DNA of 12,504 bases from Alphaproteobacteria bacterium (lineage in GTDB: Bacteria > Pseudomonadota > Alphaproteobacteria > Micavibrionales > Micavibrionaceae), in NCBI GenBank assembly GCA_016763095.1, contig JAESUK010000041.1, positions 1 through 12,504 of the forward strand, read 5' to 3'. The position numbers were made by a program, and so were the translations under genes. Position 1 is the first letter of the stretch. Every line of letters begins with the position of its first letter. Positions 1 through 7,095 of the stretch are shown here, in pieces. Below the pieces are notes generated by a model. It was given only the letters and a program-made list of their open reading frames with translations. It had not been told where the DNA came from and did no database searches.

Positions 1-623
1 TCACATGTGAATGCGTCAATCTTCTCAATCTTCAACATAGATTGCACAGATGCCCGCGCTTCCATACGTTCCATAAATGCATACACATTTGGAAACTCAC
101 TCTTCACATCAATCTCCGCCGCTGGGGTCCAGCGCGTCACGTTATAAAGATATGCATCCACCAAGGTAAACGCATCTCCCATAAGGAAATCCTGCTTACT
201 CAAAACCTCATTCACATATGCGTATTTACGCCTCAGGATTACACGTGCTGGTTCCTTCGCATTTTCTGGGTACCCATAAGATTCAAAGAACGGAATAAAG
301 CTCTTGTGAAGCTCTGATGTCACAAAATTCAACCGTTCTTGAAAGTAGTAACGATCCATTGTGCCATTTTCTGGAACAAGGTTCTTTTCAGGCACTTGAT
401 CACCAATATATTGCAAGATCGCAGGACCTTCCGTCAGGATCACACCTTCTGAAATTTCCAGAACAGGAATTGATCCTTTTTTATTCACTTCAAAAAAATC
501 ACGTCCATCTTCAGTTTTCTTAGTGCGAAGATCCACGGCAATCACTTCGAAATCAACGCCCGCTTCATGTAAAGCAATGTTAGGGCTAATCGCACAAGCA
601 CCAGATGAGTAATATAGTTTCAT
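1..623 (-). CDS. Glutathione S-transferase, beta-class-like (3' end outside window)
   Basis: The product is a cytosolic GST expected to conjugate glutathione to electrophiles. The frame is open for 207 codons and runs off the left edge without a stop; bacterial GSTs are about 200-220 residues, so very little is missing. The N-terminal thioredoxin-like domain begins MKLYYSSGACAISPNIAL, and Cys10 sits where beta-class enzymes have their glutathione-contacting cysteine. A GSIPVLE segment (cis-proline) and an LTEGPAILQYI segment (glutathione binding) follow at about residues 50-70. The rest matches an all-helical GST C-terminal domain, with FLMGDAFTLVDAYLY as the usual N-capping/hydrophobic-staple region. 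The start is supported by AAGGA at 632-636, eight bases before ATG. It lies downstream of tetR and DUF952 on the same strand, with its own operator-bearing promoter. Family assignment is firm; the substrate is unknown. Confidence 0.93.
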   Translation of the reverse strand, partial: MKLYYSSGACAISPNIALHEAGVDFEVIAVDLRTKKTEDGRDFFEVNKKGSIPVLEISEGVILTEGPAILQYIGDQVPEKNLVPENGTMDRYYFQERLNFVTSELHKSFIPFFESYGYPENAKEPARVILRRKYAYVNEVLSKQDFLMGDAFTLVDAYLYNVTRWTPAAEIDVKSEFPNVYAFMERMEARASVQSMLKIEKIDAFTC

Positions 624-656
624 AAAATTTTTCCTTTTCTTAGGGTTAAAACGCCA

Positions 657-686
657 AATCTACTATTAGACCAGTCGTATAGTTAA
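657..686 (-). promoter_or_regulatory. Candidate gst promoter with TetR operator in the spacer
   Basis: Read on the minus strand, TTAACT (686-681) and TAGATT (662-657) are separated by 18 bp. The spacer holds GACTGGTCTAAT, a 12-base word also present in the tetR promoter. On the plus strand the site is TAGACCAGTCGTATA (667-681), an imperfect inverted repeat with arms TAGAC/GTATA. The -35 match is modest. The shared word makes it likely that the TetR-family protein encoded upstream controls gst directly, in addition to any readthrough from tetR-DUF952. Confidence 0.5.
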
Positions 687-701
687 AAACACAAAAATAA
701 A

Positions 702-1061
702 TTAAGCAATTTTCGTCTGTATATCCATTTCAGGAAACTGATGAACACCATCATCAAACGACAATAACTTAACCCAATTAATTTTATTTAGCGGCAAATC
801 AACATATAAATGTGGAAAAAGGTCCCCACCTCTTGAAGCATCCCATTTCCAGTGCTCTGCTAATATTGACATACTCACCTCAACAAGCAAAAGGGTCGTA
901 TGTCCTGTAAAATATTTCTCAGCTGTTTCGCGAACTTGTGCCGATGTTGAAAAATGCATAAACCCATCTTCCAAATCAATTGGTGATCCAGAAAAAATAC
1001 CTGTCTTTTCTGCTTCTTGCCATAAATTTTGCGGAACTAATTTATAGACAACTTTACTCAT
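702..1061 (-). CDS. DUF952 family protein
   Basis: This is a 119-residue soluble protein matching the DUF952 family (PF06108), whose biochemical role I cannot name with confidence. The family pattern is clear: a YKLV start at residues 6-9, GSPIDLEDGFMHFSTSAQV at about 25-43, and SRGGDLFPHLY at 76-86, with conserved His36, Arg77 and His84 as likely functional residues. Length is normal for the family. No signal peptide or membrane segment is visible. The start ATG lies one base after the stop of tetR (TAG G ATG), so the two are almost certainly co-transcribed and probably translationally coupled; no strong Shine-Dalgarno is needed or seen. The neighbourhood with a GST suggests a part in a detoxification or stress response, which is inference. 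Confidence 0.9.
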   Translation of the reverse strand: MSKVVYKLVPQNLWQEAEKTGIFSGSPIDLEDGFMHFSTSAQVRETAEKYFTGHTTLLLVEVSMSILAEHWKWDASRGGDLFPHLYVDLPLNKINWVKLLSFDDGVHQFPEMDIQTKIA

Positions 1062-1062
1062 C

Positions 1063-1641
1063 CTACATACTCAATATTTTTAAAAATCCATTTAAGAAAC
1101 GATGTAAGGGCTCGGTCGTTTTCTCAACCTTCATACGCAACAACGCACCTTGCCATCCATCAACAAACATATTCGCAAGCTCATTCGTACAATACTCAGA
1201 TGAAAGCGTACCTTCTTTTTGGGCGGCAATAAAAAACTGCTCTAACCCTTGATACCAAGCTTGGATACCACCTTGAATACTCTCTCGCACCACCTCAGAG
1301 GAATCCGACATCTCTTGGGCCATATTCCCAAAGAAACATCCACCAGTACACGAACAAACCTCACAGCCTTCAATCATGCCGCCAATATATGCTCTAAATC
1401 GTTCCAACGCAGGCTTATCCTTATCCATAAGAAATGGCGACATGCCCTCCCTTGCCTTTTGCTTGTAATACTGCAGAACTTCAACCAAGAATGCTTCCTT
1501 GTTTTCGAAGTAATGATAGAAAGAGCCCTTCGGTACACCCGCTTTCTTCAAGATGTCATTCAAACCTGCCCCATGATATCCCTTTTCATAAAAGATCTCA
1601 TAGCCAGATTGTAACAACATATCTTTGGTGTTTGTGTTCAT
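1063..1641 (-). CDS. TetR/AcrR family transcriptional regulator with cysteine cluster
   Basis: A 192-residue DNA-binding repressor. The N-terminal TetR helix-turn-helix is evident: residues 26-45, GLNDILKKAGVPKGSFYHYF, followed by the usual ENKEAFLVEV. The C-terminal ligand domain carries GGCFFGNMAQEMSD (100-113), typical of the group of TetR proteins with TetR_C_11-like domains. Cys93, Cys96, Cys98 and Cys102 form an unusual cluster just before and in this motif, with one more at Cys151, suggesting thiol-based sensing of electrophiles as in NemR-type repressors (inference). The start ATG at 1641 has no Shine-Dalgarno; it sits four bases after a -10-like hexamer, so the mRNA may be leaderless. 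An internal ATG at codon 8 also lacks a ribosome site. It heads the tetR-DUF952-gst unit and probably represses itself. Confidence 0.93.
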   Translation of the reverse strand: MNTNTKDMLLQSGYEIFYEKGYHGAGLNDILKKAGVPKGSFYHYFENKEAFLVEVLQYYKQKAREGMSPFLMDKDKPALERFRAYIGGMIEGCEVCSCTGGCFFGNMAQEMSDSSEVVRESIQGGIQAWYQGLEQFFIAAQKEGTLSSEYCTNELANMFVDGWQGALLRMKVEKTTEPLHRFLNGFLKILSM

Positions 1642-1645
1642 AAAA

Positions 1646-1676
1646 TATAAACTAGACTGACTGGTCTAATTGTCAA
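1646..1676 (-). promoter_or_regulatory. tetR promoter with autoregulatory operator
   Basis: On the minus strand a perfect TTGACA (1676-1671) and a -10-like TTTATA (1651-1646) flank a 19-bp spacer. The spacer is largely filled by an interrupted palindrome, TAGAC-6-GTCTA (plus strand 1653-1668). A repressor bound here would block RNA polymerase. The -10 ends four bases before the tetR ATG, which puts the expected transcription start on or next to the start codon. The 19-bp spacer is longer than the usual 17, which tempers confidence in the exact -10. Confidence 0.6.
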
Positions 1677-1731
1677 CAGCATTTTAAAAAAATATAACAT
1701 CCTCTAAAATTAAATGAAAATAATTAGAAAC

Positions 1732-1769
1732 GAAAAACCAGTCTAGTGTTGAGACTAGACTGGTTTTTC
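1732..1769. terminator. Perfect 16-bp inverted repeat; bidirectional terminator or operator
   Basis: Arms at 1732-1747 and 1754-1769 are perfectly complementary around a six-base loop (GTTGAG). The plus-strand right arm is ACTAGACTGGTTTTTC, so both strands end in a T run, as in a bidirectional intrinsic terminator that would isolate the tetR unit from upstream minus-strand transcription. The stem GC content is moderate. The half-site TAGACTGGT resembles the operators at 1653-1668 and 667-681, so a binding role for the TetR-family protein is an alternative or additional function. Confidence 0.6.
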
Positions 1770-1786
1770 TCCCTTTAACAAATATA

Positions 1787-1861
1787 CTAACTCGACATTA
1801 CATCATCGCCATACTTAGAGTATTGCAAGCCAGATGCCAAATCAGAAAAAATATAAGACAT
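1787..1861 (-). CDS. Possible 24-codon small ORF, unrecognised
   Basis: The ORF starts MSYIFSDLASGLQYSKYG and ends after 24 residues with TAG. A TATAAT hexamer (minus strand 1879-1874) lies 12 bases before the ATG, and the inverted repeat at 1732-1769 begins 18 bases after the stop, so it could form a tiny transcription unit. No Shine-Dalgarno and no good -35 are present. The frame is closed by TAA shortly upstream of the ATG, so it is not the visible end of a larger gene. It may be a chance ORF or a gene remnant; I assign no function. Confidence 0.2.
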   Translation of the reverse strand: MSYIFSDLASGLQYSKYGDDVMSS

Positions 1862-1913
1862 TGATATATAATAATTATATTAAAATATGGCTTTTAACTT
1901 TATGAAACAAAAT

Positions 1914-1960
1914 GAAGAACCTCTCAAATTGTCGAAACTTTTTGAGACAAGAGGCTCTTC
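1914..1960 (-). terminator. Likely terminator of the RTX gene
   Basis: In minus-strand RNA, GAAGAGCCTC (1960-1951) pairs with GAGGTTCTTC (1923-1914) using one G-U pair, and TTGTC/GACAA extends the stem inside after a five-base asymmetry. The stem is followed by ATTTTGTTT, a moderately U-rich tail. On the plus strand the G-U becomes an A-C mismatch, which supports function in the minus direction, about 40 bases after the RTX stop codon. Confidence 0.5.
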
Positions 1961-1988
1961 TGCAGTAACACTGTCAGAAGATTAATAT
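1957..1988. repeat. Dispersed hairpin repeat, copy 1
   Basis: GCAGTAACACTGTC and the following bases (1962-1988) match 7103-7129 at 23 of 27 positions. The sequence folds as CTTCTGCAGT (1957-1966), loop AAC, ACTG, one bulged T, CAGAAG (1975-1980). It begins ten bases beyond the RTX stop codon (minus strand) and shares CTTC with the adjacent terminator hairpin, so the two stems are mutually exclusive. Known REP-like elements occur in such 3' positions; membership in a genome-wide family is untested. Confidence 0.5.
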
Positions 1989-1998
1989 AAATGACTAA

Positions 1999-4900
1999 CT
2001 AGGCGATGATCGCGCCTGCATTATATAACGCATCGGCATCAAGGTCATTCAAACCATTAAGCTGTGCAACAGATTGGAAGCTCGCCCCGCCAACTGCACC
2101 ATTTGCATCTACTTGTACAAGTGTATCCCCGCCCGAATTCACAAACTGTACAAAATCATTAATATCACTCGCACCATCCACAAACCCACTTAATAGATCA
2201 CTTATATCAAGTGTATCTCCATCACCAAGGGAATAATCATTAATTTGATCAACATCATTAAAGGCACTTGCTGCCTCAAAGACAAAAAGATCACGCCCAG
2301 CACCACCGTAAAGAGTATCCAAGCCATCCCCACCATTCAGAGTATCATCAAATGGGTCAGTATAAGTAAAGCTACCATCCATAAGGTTCACATGGTTTTG
2401 AAGTTCGGTTTGTGAGATCACTGAATTATAAATCGCTAAGTCTGAGATTGTACCGTCAAAATAATATCCTGTCGTCCCATCTGCACCATCATGGTAGTAA
2501 GACCCACCATCAGAAAAGCCAATCCCGATATCACCGCTATGGGGATTCAACGGGCCATCAATCACACCTGTTCCAACAAGTGCACCATCTAAGTATCCTC
2601 TAATCTCTCCTGCCCCTGAATCAAGCACAAACGCCGCATGGTATGTCGTTCCTGCCGTAATTGGCACATTAAGCGTAAACGGACCCCAGATCGCACCATT
2701 CCCGTCTCTGGCATTGAAATAAAGGTCACCATCCTCAATATAAATTGCGATAGCATTAATCGTGCCGCCTTCTTCAAATATCACCTGACGACCTGTGGTC
2801 GTATCCGCATTAAAGATAACTTCAATGGTACGCTCCGCAACTGTTGCTGTGTTAATCTGGCTATTGTCTGCGACTTGAATACGATCATTCACACCGTCAA
2901 AGTTGGCCGCACTATCATCATTAGCATAAATTCCACCGACATTAAGGCTCACACCATTTTCAATCGTACCGTTCGCGGCACTTCCTAATGATCCAAGATT
3001 TACCGCTGTTGTACCTGAAATATCATCAAACTGCCAATAGGCAACGGGCGATGCACCCAAAATCTCACTATGCAACGTCCCAATACTTCCACCTAGGGCA
3101 ACAATCTGTTGCCCATCCGCATAGATTATATCGTTGCCGTTTCCACCTAAAAGAACATTATTTCCAATCCCACCAAAAATCGTATCATTCCCTGCACCAC
3201 CATCTGCATTATCACTTCCCGCAGAAACATGAAGCTCATCATCCCCATCTCCACCAAACAGCTGGTCATCCCCATCATTAAACGAATTGGTACTTCCACC
3301 TGTTTGCATAGAATTATAACGCGCCGCTAATGTTGTTTGATCCAGCGCTACATTATGAATAGCAACATCAGAAATGCGTCCATCAAAGAAATGTCCATAT
3401 CCACTTGCCGCACCATCGTGGAAATATGTTGCGTTGTTCATCGCACCAATCCCAATTTGTCCTGAATGTGAACTTAATATCGTAAGTGCCGATCCTGAAC
3501 CAATCAGCACACCATTTACATACCCTTCAACAAAACCTGCATTCGTATCCATCACCAAGGCCGCGTGATATGTCTCGCCTGCATTAATCGCCATATTAAT
3601 TGTAAACGGACCCCACGGCGTACCGCTTCCATCACGAACATTAAAGTAAAGCTGTCCTTCATCAATATAGATCACCATAGCATTGGTTCCACCACCCTCT
3701 TCAAACAAGACCTGACGTCCTGTTGTGGTCTCTGCATTAAACACCAATTCAATGGTACGCTCTGTAATGTTACTAAGGTTGATAAGAGAGCTATTTGGAA
3801 CAGAGATATAATCATTCACTCCGTCAAAGTCCGCCGATGTTTGACCGCCACTAAACAACGCAGCGTTCCCAAGTGTTACTCCACCGATATATGTACTGTT
3901 TAATCCACCACCTGACCCAAGATTAACCGCCGTTGTTCCCGCAAGCTCATCTAATTGAAAATAAGCAACGGGCGCATCACCCAAAACTTGTCCCACATAC
4001 GTGTCTGCATCTGGAATAATCGTGTTGTAAGCATAAATAATATCATTCCCTGCACCACCATTCAGAATATCACCACCATCTCCGCCATAAAGGAAGTCAT
4101 TCCCGTCACCTCCGTTAAGCGTATCCGCACCGTCCCGACCTTCCAAAATATCCGCACCAAGATCACCGTTAAGAATATCATCTCCGTCATGCCCAACAAG
4201 GCGATCATCCCCATCTCCGCCATGAAGTGTATCATTCCCCGCATCACCAATAAGTTGATCATTCCCCGCGTCACCGAAGATCACATCATCCCCTTCATCT
4301 CCTGCGATCACATCATTTCCATCGTCTCCATGAATAATGTCATTCCCTGCATATCCATGGATCACATCTTGATCTGCACCACCGTTAATTACATCATCAT
4401 CAGCTCCCCCACTGATACGATCATTCCCAAGACCACCATTAAGTGTATTTAGCCCTGAATTTCCATATAAGAAATCATCGCCATCTCCACCTTCGAGAAG
4501 ATCATTTCCATCGCCCCCATAAAGGCGATCATTCCCTGCGCCTCCATAAAGTTCGTCATCTCCAAAATCCCCACGGAGCTGATCATCTCCATCACCGCCA
4601 TAAAGGATATCATTTCCATATCCACCCCAAAGCTTGTCATTACCAGCATCCCCATGAAGCTCATCATCTCCAAACTTGCCTGAAATAAGATCGTTATCAT
4701 CTCCACCATGAATAATATCCGTCCCTGTTCCTCCATAAAGACGATCATTCCCTGCAAGCCCATCAATGCTATTACCAAGATCTGTGGCAAATAATTTATC
4801 CGCTCCCGCTGTTCCATAAACTATAGGCGGGGTAATCCCTAAATCACCCGCGGTCTCATAATCTGAAAACTCTCCTTGGTCTAAAATAATATTGCTCGCA

Positions 4901-5190
4901 CTAACGCTTGCTCCATTCGTGGCAGTAAAGGCTGTTAAATCTGCCGTTGTGCCCCCCACATCAATGTTTGAAAATGTTACTGTTCTTCCTCCTTCTGCAC
5001 CACTATTGAGGAATACAAAGCGAAGTTGAGTATGATTAAAAAGGTCAGTATCAATATCGAATGAAAGAGTAGAACTACTAGAACCAGCATAAAACTGGGA
5101 AAGTTTAGAGCCACCATAGTACAAAGCCACCTTTGGCGCCGAAGTGCCAAAAGTCCCTAAAACATCAAATGTTAACGTAAAAAGTGCCAT
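1999..5190 (-). CDS. RTX calcium-binding protein with two LamG-like domains, type I secreted
   Basis: This 1063-residue protein has no signal peptide and ends in a VCA0849-type type I secretion target domain (about residues 950-1063, LDISDLLSGFVDG followed by a hydrophobic end GAIIA). In order: an N-terminal beta-rich module (2-80, APKVALYYGG then FVFLN), reminiscent of calcium-dependent xylan-binding modules; a long block of GGxGxDxLxGG nonapeptides (124-386); a LamG/concanavalin-like domain (405-628); a short RTX block (637-690); a second LamG-like domain (714-932); a last RTX repeat (945-968) and the C-terminal signal. The LamG copies share long stretches such as ADFDGVND/ANFDGVND and WGPFT. 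The likely role is an extracellular adhesin, matrix or glycan-binding protein; no catalytic motif is seen. No ABC transporter, membrane fusion protein or TolC gene is in the window. The start ATG is preceded by AGGG at ten bases, a weak site. Confidence 0.93.
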   Translation of the reverse strand: MALFTLTFDVLGTFGTSAPKVALYYGGSKLSQFYAGSSSSTLSFDIDTDLFNHTQLRFVFLNSGAEGGRTVTFSNIDVGGTTADLTAFTATNGASVSASNIILDQGEFSDYETAGDLGITPPIVYGTAGADKLFATDLGNSIDGLAGNDRLYGGTGTDIIHGGDDNDLISGKFGDDELHGDAGNDKLWGGYGNDILYGGDGDDQLRGDFGDDELYGGAGNDRLYGGDGNDLLEGGDGDDFLYGNSGLNTLNGGLGNDRISGGADDDVINGGADQDVIHGYAGNDIIHGDDGNDVIAGDEGDDVIFGDAGNDQLIGDAGNDTLHGGDGDDRLVGHDGDDILNGDLGADILEGRDGADTLNGGDGNDFLYGGDGGDILNGGAGNDIIYAYNTIIPDADTYVGQVLGDAPVAYFQLDELAGTTAVNLGSGGGLNSTYIGGVTLGNAALFSGGQTSADFDGVNDYISVPNSSLINLSNITERTIELVFNAETTTGRQVLFEEGGGTNAMVIYIDEGQLYFNVRDGSGTPWGPFTINMAINAGETYHAALVMDTNAGFVEGYVNGVLIGSGSALTILSSHSGQIGIGAMNNATYFHDGAASGYGHFFDGRISDVAIHNVALDQTTLAARYNSMQTGGSTNSFNDGDDQLFGGDGDDELHVSAGSDNADGGAGNDTIFGGIGNNVLLGGNGNDIIYADGQQIVALGGSIGTLHSEILGASPVAYWQFDDISGTTAVNLGSLGSAANGTIENGVSLNVGGIYANDDSAANFDGVNDRIQVADNSQINTATVAERTIEVIFNADTTTGRQVIFEEGGTINAIAIYIEDGDLYFNARDGNGAIWGPFTLNVPITAGTTYHAAFVLDSGAGEIRGYLDGALVGTGVIDGPLNPHSGDIGIGFSDGGSYYHDGADGTTGYYFDGTISDLAIYNSVISQTELQNHVNLMDGSFTYTDPFDDTLNGGDGLDTLYGGAGRDLFVFEAASAFNDVDQINDYSLGDGDTLDISDLLSGFVDGASDINDFVQFVNSGGDTLVQVDANGAVGGASFQSVAQLNGLNDLDADALYNAGAIIA
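2395..3051 (-). repeat. LamG-like domain copy 2 within RTX gene
   Basis: Codons 714-932 repeat the LamG-like unit of codons 405-628, offset by about 309 residues near both ends. Shared features include SGTTAVNLGS/AGTTAVNLGS, TTTGRQV-FEEGG, YIEDGDLYFN/YIDEGQLYFN, a Gly-Tyr-(Leu/Val)-(Asp/Asn)-Gly turn and FDGTISDLAIYN/FDGRISDVAIHN. The similarity is also visible in the DNA. It indicates an intragenic tandem duplication of an RTX-plus-LamG segment followed by divergence. Confidence 0.85.
3307..3978 (-). repeat. LamG-like domain copy 1 within RTX gene
   Basis: Codons 405-628 form the partner of the copy at codons 714-932. The shared unit starts already in the preceding RTX repeat, since GNDIIYA occurs before both copies (residues 382-388 and 686-692), so the duplicated segment included part of the calcium-binding block. 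Confidence 0.85.
4033..4821 (-). repeat. RTX nonapeptide repeat block
   Basis: Codons 124-386 consist of roughly 29 nine-residue units of the form GGxGxDxLx, giving a 27-bp period in the DNA. They are predicted to form a calcium-bound parallel beta-roll after secretion. Units with GDD/GND variants dominate, and few units are broken (for example around GLNTL at 246-250). Confidence 0.9.
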
Positions 5191-5442
5191 AATTTTATTA
5201 CCCTAAAAATACCCTACCCTTAGAGTATCAAGAAAAGGTTAAATTCATCTAATTTTAGATAAAATTGTACTTAATTTTTTATACATCATAAGTAACTGAT
5301 AAATATTATTATTTATAAAATATACTCCTTTAGTATAAGAAGTTTTTAATGAATTTCAGGCTATTTTCTTGCCAAAAGAAACAGAGAAGGTAGAATCCTT
5401 ACCGTAAGCACCAACTTTTACAAAAGAATTGAACCATCCCGC
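5191..5442. promoter_or_regulatory. Divergent RTX / EAL intergenic region
   Basis: This AT-rich region must contain the promoters of both divergent genes. I see an inverted repeat TATACT-5-AGTATA at 5321-5337, a second ATCTAA-TT-TTAGAT at 5247-5260, and three AGGGTA words in the RTX leader (minus strand, about 5199-5222). A TATAAG at the right arm of the first repeat could be a -10 for the EAL gene, with a poor TTTATA 16 bp upstream. None of these is strong enough for a firm promoter call. Confidence 0.35.
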
Positions 5443-7071
5443 ATGAACGCAACACCAAGCCAACAAGACATTCGCGATAAATTCATCGCCTTCTCCTTTG
5501 CCGCATCAGATTTCCTTCTGGAAATTGATAAACAAGGTACAATTATTTTTGCTGGTGGGCAGGTAAAAACACTCGTCGGACTAAACAGTCAAACACTTGC
5601 AGGAAAAAACTGGTTATCCCTATTCACTGACGAAACACACAACAATCTCAAAACACTCATTCAGGGCGTACGTAAATCAGGACGCCTTGGTCCCCTCATG
5701 GTCGAACTTCAAAATGAGAACGATAACAAAACAAGTCGTGCCCTCATCATGGGTATGACACTTCCTGAAAATGATAATATTTACCTTGCTCTCAATGCCA
5801 CACAATCGTTCCTCGATTTCCTAACAATCGGGGACAATAAAGACCATAGACTCCTAAGTGAGAAAGAATTTGAGAGTACAGCCATCAAGGCCTTTCAATC
5901 CGCTAAAAAAGCAGGGAAAAATTTGGATATTACGTTCCTTGATACAGAAGCAATCGAAAAATATAAGGAAACACTTTCCATTGATGAAGCCAATCATTTT
6001 ACCGAAAACATGCAGGCCATCATGAAAGAGCAATCCTTTGAAGGAAACGCCGCCAGCCAAGTTGACAGTGATAAATATGCAATCATCCATGATGATACAA
6101 TAAGCTCTGATTTTATTGAGAAAAAGATCAAAGATTTGATTGCACGTACAAGTAAAAATACACAAGATATTAACGTTAAAAGTAAGACACTTGAAGCAGA
6201 CATGGGCAAACTTAACGAACGCGAAGCACGACGCGCCCTTGTCTATACAATGAACCAAATGGAAAAAGAGGGGATAGACGCCGTAAGTGATGATCTGAGC
6301 AATAACTTTGATGCTTACTTACAAGAAAACGCGGCCAAAATTACCCGCCTAAAAGCCCTCATTAGTAACCAAGCCTTTAAGCTAAACTACCAACCAATTG
6401 CGTTCCTCCCAAGCGAAGAAATCTGCCACTATGAGGCACTTCTCCGCTTCAGTGAAAACCAGTCCCCCTATGAAATGATCATCTTCGGAGAAGACATCGG
6501 AATTGCGCCAGACATAGATATGGCCGTTTTAAAACAAGGTGTTGGGTATACTCAGGCTCAGTTAAAAAAAGGAAACGGCGTTAAAATCGCCATCAATTTA
6601 TCTGGACAATCAGTACAAAGAGCAGGCTTTTTTGATGACCTCCTAAGAGTTATTGATGATACAGGTTGTAAACCTGATAATTTACTGTTTGAAATCACAG
6701 AAAGTACCGCAATCGAAGACTTGCCTAAGGTGAACATAGAAATCCAACGCCTAAGAACGCGTGGCTTTGAAGTGTGCTTGGATGACTTTGGCGCAGGGTC
6801 CGCCTCCTTCCAATACCTCAACGGATTGGATATTGATTGCGTAAAAATTGACGGGAAATATGTCCGTGACGCACTAAATTCTGCACGTGACGAAGCCATG
6901 ATCCGCAACCTTGCGCGCATGTGCCAAGATTTGGGCGTAACAACGATCGCTGAAATGATAGAAACAGAAGAACAACTTGAGTATATGGTTTCGATCGGTG
7001 TGGACAAAGGGCAAGGTTGGTTATTCGCAAAACCACACGCCCAAGCTAAATACACGAAAAGACAGAAATAA
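5443..7071 (+). CDS. PAS - degenerate GGDEF - EAL protein, probable c-di-GMP phosphodiesterase
   Basis: A 542-residue cytoplasmic signalling protein without membrane segments. Residues 13-125 look like a PAS sensor domain (FLLEIDKQGTIIFAGG opening). Residues 136-235 have the pattern of a GGDEF domain, but the signature is replaced by DSDKY (208-212), so cyclase activity is not expected. A linker helix (about 250-275) leads to a complete EAL domain (300-535). The metal and catalytic residues expected for EAL phosphodiesterases are present: E331 in EALLR, N385 in INLS, E417 in FEITE, D447-D448 in LDDFG, K468 in VKID, E504 in AEMIET and Q524. It should hydrolyse cyclic-di-GMP. It is divergent from the RTX gene, consistent with but not proving a link to surface adhesion. 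No convincing Shine-Dalgarno precedes ATG 5443; the frame is open back to a TGA at 5350 but offers no better start codon. Confidence 0.92.
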   Translation: MNATPSQQDIRDKFIAFSFAASDFLLEIDKQGTIIFAGGQVKTLVGLNSQTLAGKNWLSLFTDETHNNLKTLIQGVRKSGRLGPLMVELQNENDNKTSRALIMGMTLPENDNIYLALNATQSFLDFLTIGDNKDHRLLSEKEFESTAIKAFQSAKKAGKNLDITFLDTEAIEKYKETLSIDEANHFTENMQAIMKEQSFEGNAASQVDSDKYAIIHDDTISSDFIEKKIKDLIARTSKNTQDINVKSKTLEADMGKLNEREARRALVYTMNQMEKEGIDAVSDDLSNNFDAYLQENAAKITRLKALISNQAFKLNYQPIAFLPSEEICHYEALLRFSENQSPYEMIIFGEDIGIAPDIDMAVLKQGVGYTQAQLKKGNGVKIAINLSGQSVQRAGFFDDLLRVIDDTGCKPDNLLFEITESTAIEDLPKVNIEIQRLRTRGFEVCLDDFGAGSASFQYLNGLDIDCVKIDGKYVRDALNSARDEAMIRNLARMCQDLGVTTIAEMIETEEQLEYMVSIGVDKGQGWLFAKPHAQAKYTKRQK

Positions 7072-7095
7072 CCAAATACAAGAATGCCCAAATAA

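Larger units (their letters stand above)
1677..1998. other. Intergenic region between tetR promoter and RTX gene
   Basis: This stretch is strongly AT-rich and separates the tetR unit from the 3' end of the RTX gene. It holds three inverted repeats (1732-1769, 1914-1960, 1957-1980) and one 24-codon ORF of doubtful reality, each listed separately. Apart from these I see no coding sequence or RNA gene. Confidence 0.7.

Noticed and set aside
3955..4817. Long open frames on both strands across the RTX repeat block, including a 165-codon plus-strand frame
   Set aside because: They are by-products of the 27-bp periodic repeat DNA; they have biased, repetitive composition and no initiation signals, while the minus frame gives perfect RTX units.
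4033..4821. Regular short repeats that could suggest a CRISPR array
   Set aside because: The 27-bp period encodes the RTX nonapeptide motif without unique spacers, and the repeats diverge at synonymous positions.
5199..5222. Three AGGGTA words in the RTX leader as a G-quadruplex or telomere-like element
   Set aside because: There are only three G tracts, one of them distant, so a four-tract quadruplex cannot form, and no other role is evident.
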